In this document: positions 56,501 to 64,000 of the stretch, in pieces
Layout of the letters: every line of letters starts with the position of its first letter
How positions within the stretch are numbered: position 1 is the first letter of the stretch
Source: Isoetes taiwanensis
Lineage: Eukaryota > Streptophyta > Lycopodiopsida > Isoetales > Isoetaceae
Length of the DNA: 64,000 nucleotides
NCBI GenBank assembly: GCA_021234155.1
Contig: JAJEKV010000170.1
Coordinates: 62,001 to 126,000 of the forward strand
Direction of reading: 5' to 3'
Notes under the pieces: generated by a model
The model's input: only the letters and a program-made list of their open reading frames with translations
Databases searched by the model: none
What the model was told of the DNA's origin: nothing
Program-made: the position numbers and the translations under genes

Positions 56501-59500
56501 CGTGTTTTTCTGAGGGCTTGGCTTTCCGATTTGTGGTTTTGTGTCGTGTTTGCGGCGCGGATGTTGCGGATTTGAAGTTTGGGCGTAGCATTAGGGTTTG
56601 GATCTGCGGTTTGTGTCCTAGGTACGTTGGTGCGGCTTTGCGGTTGCATCTTGCCCGAGTTTACGTATGCCATGTGGCGTTAGTTTACATTCATTGTTGT
56701 GATGTCATAATGCACTTCAGATTCCTACAAGTGACCCGGTTTTTTTACCGTGACAAAAGAGTTACAAGCTCGAGCAACAATTCCAAGTTTGTTACACAAT
56801 CTTAGCATAACATCATAGGTCTTTTTCTCTTGGTTGCTGAAGTAATTTAGAAACTTTAGTTCAATTCATTGGGTGAATTTTTTCCTGAGCGAGCAGCGCC
56901 CTAAGCTTCTAGTGCATTGAGATTATCCATATGTATCTCGATTGGGGCTTTATCTTCTTCTTTGAAGCTTGGTGTTCAATCTGAGTTTTGTGTTTGATAC
57001 TTTAAATAAACTTCCAAAGAATCGCATCCCATGACTCAACTAACACTTGAGGCATCATGGCTCTTGAGGTTGGCTTCATCTTATATTCACCATTAGTACA
57101 ACTTACCATTTTATTTCTCTTAAAATTAAAGGGATAAACTTCACACCATGAGAAAAGTTCAATATTGTATCTTTGCTTAGCAACTATGCATCTAAAATGA
57201 AGGGATTAATATGGTCTATCTAAGGTTGTACTACATTGAAGGAAGCTAAAGGAGATGTAAAATCACATGTGCATGTGTTTTAATTTTGGAACAAAGTATA
57301 GATGTATTTATTTGCTCTCCTAATACGTAGAATTTACAAAGAAGGGAAGCTAATATCCTCGGACTCAACACTTGATTATGGGGCAAACTTTGCTCACATC
57401 TTGGGCTTCACTGATCCAAAGGTGCATGAATTGATCGTCTTTATTTATCCATTCTTTGGTAAACCTTTCTTTGGAGTTCTAATACTTGCGACATTAAAAT
57501 TAAGAAGTCAAACTTTTTGTACTTTCCGGTGATCACGAAGGAGGAAATGTCGGTGCACATCTTTGTTAGGCTGGTTAGTTTTCCCTCTCTAGGTTATGAA
57601 AGTGGAAGTAAGTGGTCTTTGATATTGCCTTTCATTTATTGCGTTAGGTTGGGAGTGCTCTCTCGAGGACCCATACACAGCATTTGCGCCGGGCATGAAT
57701 GGGCTGTTGGCAGCTTCATGGACTTGCCAATCAGGTAAAAGAGTGTTTTCTTTTTATGTCGGCATTGAATGAGAAGATAGTCTTTGCCAAAGCGGTATGC
57801 TTGCGATACATGGTTAAAATCTTGCAGCAGGAGGTCTTCGTTGGATAAAGGGAGCTAGTTCTTTGAAATTGGTGTTGATGTCGGCAAAGACCAGCTCAAA
57901 GAATATGTTACGAAAACATTGAAGGGTGGAAAGGTGGCTTGGATGTTTATTGTGGACTGTCTTGTAGATAAGCTCTCGGTTTAGAGATAATATTGTATTT
58001 CAATGCGCAGGTAGTTCTGGTTATGGGCATCTTTGTGTTCGCGCAAAACCAGATCCGCGATACACTGCCAGCGTGAATTTGCATTGAAACACCTTCCTAA
58101 CGATTTAAAAATGGTGAGTTCTTGGTTTATTACATGATTCTGACTAGTGTATATTAAGTTCGAATTTTGGTTCAAGTATTCTAATGCTGTAATTTACGAT
58201 ACTTCCAGCTATTATACTGTACCTTTTGGCATGTCGCGTGCCCTTGGTGTTCTCTCACAGGTAAGTTATTAGATGCACATAGTTGAAATAAGATTGTGAG
58301 TTTGATAATTATGTGTGTTTGAAATAAGATTGTGAGTTTGAGAAACATGTGTGTTTTATGACTTATAGCTCATCTGGGATCGTGCTTATGGACTCCCAAT
58401 CGAAAGATCAAAAGTGTGGACGAGAATGGATAGAAAATTTTGCAAAAGCAGTTCTAGAGAAGTGAGCATTTCTTGTATTTCTATACGAATGCAATAATAG
58501 GAAAGCATGATTTCCTTGGAACCACTGCACAAACTATGCTATTTCATCATGTATCCCATATGCGAAATAAATAAAGAGGGGATTTTGGCTATTATCAAGG
58601 AGTCCCACAACCCAGAATAGTTTCATCACTATTTCTACTACCAAAGCCGGATAATGCGAATCAAGATTAATCACTTTTCATTGAAAATTGCATTCATTAC
58701 ATTAGATATCGGCAGCAAAGACGCATGAAATGAAGCTTCATGTTAACCAGACCATTACATCTCCTTTGCGAAAAGAGTACTATCCATTGTGTGCGAAAAG
58801 AGTACTATCCATCAACATAAAAGCCTTGATTTTTAGTTGTGTGAACCTTTTGTTTATGTCAAAAATGCTCTCGTGTTATTTTTTGTCAAAAATATAGATG
58901 ATATTTTATACATTCTAATTATTTTTTTGGTCTAATGGTAACATACTATTCTAGTACAATATATATTTCGAGTTTGAGCCGCGACAAAGCGCTTTTAACA
59001 CTAGAGTTATCGAGAGACTTTTCGTCGATCAACTTATACGGGTCCATCAAATATCTATACACTTTAAGGGATGAGTCTATGTAATAGTTATGAAATTTTA
59101 AATGTTGAAAGTTGGATTGTACATAATGGTTGCCTTAAATTACTGGAAATTATGGCTTATTTTCTCAAGCGTAATTACCTCCACATTTTATCGGGCAGCC
59201 CGGCATTGTAAGCAAACGGATGTTCAAACCCTATTCTCAGCGTCCCCATGGCCATACACCATTCTATCGCATTGCTTACGTTCTAGCATGCCGCTTTTCG
59301 ATTATATTCGAGCTCTGATCACACATTTCTTAACGGCTTTGATTTGCCGGACTGCGAGAACTTCATCTTCATAAGCGGTGAGCTTCATACGCATCATCTT
59401 AAGCCGCCAAAGCTTCTTTGAAGGTTTGCGGTTGCTTCTTTGTATCTCGATTATTTGTGTTTGATTGATCTCGGTTCTTATCTTTTCTTTTTAATCTCGG

Positions 59501-61106
59501 CGTTCTATCTCGAGTCTTAGCTGCTTCTTTCTCGAGGCGAAAGATCATCACTCTGAAGCTCCTCTTGCTTTGCCATCTGCGGTAGTCGCCCGAGGCTAAG
59601 CGAGTCTTAGAAAATTATGGCCAAAATCTCTTCCGGCCGTGCATTATGTAGTACGTAAAGTCAACTCAAACTTATACCACCATATTCAATAACAAGTTCA
59701 AAGCCCTCAAGGTTTTAATATAGTTGCATCTTGAAGTACGCTTATCTTTTATATTCTACAAGACCTATAGTAGCAGTTTATTTTTGTATGTTTTTTTCTC
59801 TTCTAAAGTGATCACAACCGATTTAGATTTTGGAAGTGTACATTCCAGTATAGTACTTGAAGAATATGCTATTATTCACAACATGAATGCCTAAGCTAAG
59901 CAAAATGCATTGGACCTCTATCATTACCAGCATAAAATCTTGGCAATTTGCTTAAATGTGTGCCAATATTGGCTACTGTTCTTATTCTTAGCTTAAACGT
60001 TTTGGAACGTCCAATCTTATCATTCCTCGCCATATCTCGTTTTAAAAAGTTTGGCATTCTCTAGTCTCATTATGTACATGGTTCTTGAAATAAACAATAT
60101 TGTTTGGAAGTATAATGTGTTTAACAAGTGTTGCCTTATGCAGGTTGCACCGATTTCTCAGGGACTCCCTTCCTTGACTTAATTCCCAAAAAGCCCTTCG
60201 TATTTTTAAAATTCCCAAAATGCCCTTAAATTTTAAATATTTTCCCAAATAGCCCCGTATATTTTATAGTTCTGAAATTCGTGTGTTCTTTATTTCCCAG
60301 GTTGCTAAACTCTTTACCTGCATTTTGGAAGATAAAGGTAGTTCGTTGTCTACAGAGGATTTCGTTTCTAAATGTTCGGGGTTATGGTTTTGAATTGATT
60401 GTCAAAATATGACTTTGAACTATGATTTAAGCCACTTCACCCTCCGGCCATGGAGGGCAACCCTCCGTGCGCAGCACCTTGTTTTTAATTGGGGGATCAA
60501 AATGGTAGAGAAATTTGGCTACGGTTTCAACAAGATAAAGAGCTGGTCTTACATGCTACATTCATTTCTCCTTGCAAGAATATATCTTTGAGGTGGTAAG
60601 GTGTTGGGTTTCGTGCTGGAACGCCACAAGTTACGCCGCATGCGGCATTCCCTCTTCCCCTGCGGCAGAGTTTTCACCATGCGTCTTGGCTATGGTGCGT
60701 TGATCGAAGTAGCCTAATGCTTTGGGCACAAAAAAAACTACAGTGGCTCTGACCACTGCAAGAAGGGCTGTAGATTAATCAGAACTGGTGGAGCTTGAGA
60801 TTCTTTGGTACAAGGCCTTCGAGCCCATTTTGCTGCTTGGGTGCCTGCGCTTTGCCAATATGAGGATTAGGGTTCGTGGAGGTGGCCATACCTCCCAGAT
60901 CTTTGTTATTCGCCAAAGCGTTACCAAGGCTTTAGTTGCTTATTATCAAATATACATGAAGAGCAGTCCAAGAAGAAAATAAAGAAAATATGGCAACAGT
61001 AATGGCCTGGCAGAGAGCATTATCCCTAAGAAAGGGCAACTCTCTTGCTATCTGGTACGTTTTTTTCCTTCCAGCATCAATCTGAGAGTCGTGATTGCTC
61101 TTAGGT
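53592..61106. other. Unassigned DNA, no defensible gene
   Basis: ORFs at 54537-54728, 56107-56388, 56401-56805 (134 codons) and 59102-59374 lack recognisable domains and good start contexts. Short tandem duplications occur at about 58289-58358 (AAATAAGATTGTGAGTTTGA) and 58780-58825 (GTGCGAAAAGAGTACTATCC). The stretch 60170-60250 is a low-complexity alternation of TTCCCAAA and GCCC words. Confidence 0.3.
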
Positions 61107-62790
61107 AAGGAAGGAAGGAAGGAAGAAAGTATATTTTAACGTCCACGGAGGCCAACTGGCCTGTGAGATGGTGATACAATATAGCGGAAAGTTTCCAAAC
61201 ACAAAAGAAAACCACAGAAATCCTGTACAATGTGTCTCTACCACTGGGATGAAAAAAACCCCCATGTGGGAGGAAAAACCCTTGTAGTAGGCGTTGAGAG
61301 GCCCTATCTGGGCACTCAAATTCCATGTGCTATGAGGGACTCCCTGATGGTGGAGACTTGCAGAATGTAGGATGCGAGACGTGCAACCATTGTCGAAGCC
61401 AGCAGTTGATGAATTGCTATCTCAGAGCATCTAAGATCGGCATGAGCTGCTCGGATGTGTGCATATCTTTGGGCATTCTGTGAAGCATGGTGTTCATCTT
61501 CTACTATACGCATGTGGCGGAGCGGCATAATCTCTCATCTTGGGGATTCCACGCCCTCCATCCGTACCCGGTATTGTCTCAATGCGAGATGGTGGGACCA
61601 CTGTCCTTATTGCAGCTATAGCTCTCGGGTTTCTTGGTAGAGGCGTCGCCTCTAAATATTGGTGGGGGCCATGTTCAAGCGATGGATTAACCTGCGTGTG
61701 GTAGTGCACTGTTTTGGGCTTTGGAAGAGTGGGCGCATCCCACAGAGAGGCAGCAAAGCGCTCATTCAAATCGACTCTGCTCGCGATATCCGACATATCC
61801 ATAATGTGTTGATAGTCTATGGACCATCTTGCGAACCATCCCCTACAATGCTCTGCCACTCTCTTGAGGCGTTGTGGCCCTTGTTATAATAGCAGGCCGG
61901 GGGAGGAAGGCGTTGTGCATCCATTACATCAACCTTATGGAAATCGCCAAGGTGTCTAGGCATAGCGGGGGAATCTTTGCGGGGCCAAAAGCCGATCTCA
62001 TCTGACCTGTCGGATAAGGCACCGTGTCCTTGGCCCCTAGTATACGTACCCTCTCTAGCTTATCCCAAGTACCCTTGCTGTCGCGGTCCCCGGACCTCTA
62101 CCCCATCTCTGAATATCTTTGGTTCCGCGAGTGCTTTCCGGAGCAGGTGTGCTGCGTGCTAATCGCAGAGATCTGATACGTAATAGCTATTGCGCATTGC
62201 ATCTGAGGGATTTCCATCCTTGTGACCCTTCTTTCTACGGTCATCCCATAGCATGTTAGCGAGAAATCGATTCCCGGATACTTAAAGGTCCTTATAACTT
62301 CCATCCTTTGTCCTCTGTAATAGAAGTGCGGGATATCATCTTTGCTTGTGACGAGTTAGCAACAGCTTGGTTTTCTGGCTGGTTGGTGTCATTCTGCTAT
62401 GTCACGAGGTGGTGAGCATCAAAATGTTCACGCATACTCTAGTTTGTATGAGACAATAAGCCGGATCGTGCATAGAGCAAGCTGTTATCTTGTATATGCC
62501 TCACGGCAGCTGCGGGCCACCACCTCCATGTTCTTACATCCAGGTCTCCAACTTGTCAATATAGATTCCAAAAGGCATTGGAGATAACGGGCATCCCTGT
62601 TTAACACCTATGGTGGACCCTAAGATGCCGACCCAGGTTTTGCAGTGGGCAAATGTAGCCATGACATTTTTTTGGGCATCCATTAATTCTTTACTCTGCT
62701 TCTGAAAGAGGATTATAAGCAATCATCACGATGCATGTCGACAAATGCTCCATATCTCGCACTTTCTGCTTCTCGAGCAGCGTCCGCTCT
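61107..62790 (-). pseudogene. Second non-LTR reverse transcriptase, frameshifted, 5'-truncated
   Basis: Minus-strand reading gives AFVDMHRDDC near 62735-62765, then GVKQGCPLSPMPFGIYIDKL (within 62534-62722), the classic RT palm entry. Then comes TFKYPGIDFS (about 62245-62295) and a C-terminal part with GPHQYLEATPLP (about 61630-61690) that parallels GPHHYLRTHLP of the copy at 29.9 kb. The YADD segment is not readable. The 3' end (GGCCTCCGTGGACGTTAAAA) precedes a (TTCC)n tail at 61107-61129. Same family as 29389-31803, many stops, inactive. Confidence 0.75.
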
Positions 62791-64000
62791 GACTTTTGCC
62801 CATCTGGTAGTATACCTTAAATTGGATTTTTTACGCTTTCTGTTTAAATTGTTTATTTTGCCACACTGGATATTGTGCCCTTATGGCTGGTAAGCGGCAT
62901 CAGTTATTTTCTCACTTTTTGGCTATTAATCTTTTCAAGCAAGAAAGGAATTGTGGAGGCTATAATTTGATCCGGAGAATACAACATGTTGCTAAGGAGA
63001 AGAGGGATATGGCATGAAATAGGAACAGATCAAGATGTGTAAAGGTTCTTATGTATTGGAGGTAAATCTATGGCAACACATTTGGCTTTACTTTATAGGA
63101 GGCAAAGTAAAGGTCATTTCCCCTTTCTCTCTTCCTCGTTTTTTCCTGCATTTTTATATTGCATGTACTTCTTGCAGGAAGAGCAGCAACTTGAGTGGGC
63201 TTAATCCTTTATGTTTCTAAAGCATAGTGATAAAACGAGCTTGCAAGGTCTGTTTTTATAAATACTATTCTTATGTTAGGGAATAATTGTGAAGGCTTAG
63301 CATTTTGCTATTCTCTCATATCCTACTAGATACATATCAATCTAGATTCTGAATGATATGTTTGCTAATCCACAAGGTTAGAACATGTTACTATAAAGGC
63401 GCGAACTGCATTCACTCGGACTAGAACTTGGATTTCCGAATGTTGCACATGTGCAGAAATTTTGCTTGCAATAAAAAACTAACTAGCATTCTTTGCTTGA
63501 ATTTACTTTGCACTATAATCTCCACCATAATTGCATGTATTAGATGTGCATATTAATTTAGTCCGAAATAACAAATTTTCTGCAAATATTTTTATTTTTA
63601 ACAATGTGCATTCCAAGAATATCCAATCAATGTTATATTTGTTCAAGTTTTTGAAGTTCATTGAGTTTGACTGTGCTATTTATAGTTAGTTTTATTGTGA
63701 TGGTTTTTCAAGGGGTTTGGCTGCTCAAAGACTGTAAGGTGTGAGGTTGAAACATTTTTATTAATGCATAAAGGGCAGATGAGGGTTTAAGACAACCAAA
63801 ACATTCTGAAGATTAAACACAAGCAACATACTATTTTCTAATATGTGGAGATGTTGTTTTCAGGCTTATGGGCATTTCCAAGAAGAGATAGTGCAGCATA
63901 CTGGCAGAAGAGATGGTCATAATATACTGCCAGGATAGGTAGAAAAGATGGGCATAATATACTGGCATCGTTCTTTTACGATATATTAAAAGCTCCAAAG
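62791..64000. other. Intergenic DNA, nothing recognised
   Basis: AT-rich, with ORFs up to 61 codons only. A near-duplicate GAAGAGAT...ATAATATACTG word occurs at about 63904-63971. Confidence 0.3.

Noticed and set aside
56401-56805. 134-codon ORF as a gene
   Set aside because: No recognisable domain, and an antisense ORF of 65 codons overlaps it. Hydrophobic/Cys-rich composition alone is not enough.
58925-58990. tRNA-like or SINE-like sequence (TCTAATGGTAACATAC...TTCGAGTTTGAGCC)
   Set aside because: A/B-box similarity is weak, no cloverleaf forms, and no poly(A) or target duplication is visible.

Overview
This is a nuclear-type eukaryotic window, most likely from a land plant with a repeat-rich genome. 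It has no operons, no ribosome-binding sites and no long intact ORF. It does contain nuclear-style tRNA-Lys genes with internal Pol III promoters, Helitrons, a CACTA-type transposon end, poly(A) retroposons, and non-LTR retrotransposon pieces that look like those I associate with seedless plants (ferns, lycophytes, bryophytes). The lineage is an inference; I cannot fix the species. I find no gene here for which I would defend an intact protein product.

Layout. 1-3557: AT-rich intergenic DNA with a CACTA-like terminus (from 410) and a degenerate 179-bp tandem repeat (2880-3540). 3558-34431: the central feature, a satellite-like tandem array with a unit of about 1.02-1.04 kb. Each unit carries two tRNA-Lys genes in the same orientation, one with anticodon CTT and one with anticodon TTT, about 160 bp apart. 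Eleven CTT and eleven TTT loci lie in the main array. The array is interrupted by an 8.1-kb Helitron (9430-17532), a 5.7-kb Helitron (26879-32547), a 0.5-kb Helitron 5' fragment (23776-24296) and three copies of one 1.5-kb poly(A) retroposon (17742, 21330, 24495). All three retroposon copies sit at the same unit position with the same target duplication. The second Helitron contains a broken reverse transcriptase (29389-31803).

34432-37539 is AT-rich DNA with a cluster of 23-bp palindromes. 37540-40446 holds a second, strongly decayed block of the same tRNA-Lys unit. 40854-50212 is a pair of 2.2-kb direct repeats around 5 kb of non-coding DNA, possibly a non-autonomous LTR element. 50213-64000 is mostly unassigned, with a small retroposon (52681-53239), a 3' tail of the same non-LTR family (51611-51680) and a second broken reverse transcriptase (61107-62790).

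How it fits together. The array can be read as layers. The two-gene tRNA-Lys unit was amplified. A T-loop variant of the TTT gene arose. A retroposon landed beside one variant gene and was copied along with its unit. Helitrons landed in the short spacer upstream of two TTT genes, and one Helitron-bearing unit was itself duplicated and recombined. A caution for the whole window: between near-identical copies, differences are concentrated at CAG/CTG trinucleotides. This may be a sequencing artefact at methylated CHG sites, so some apparent pseudogenes and frameshifts may not be real.
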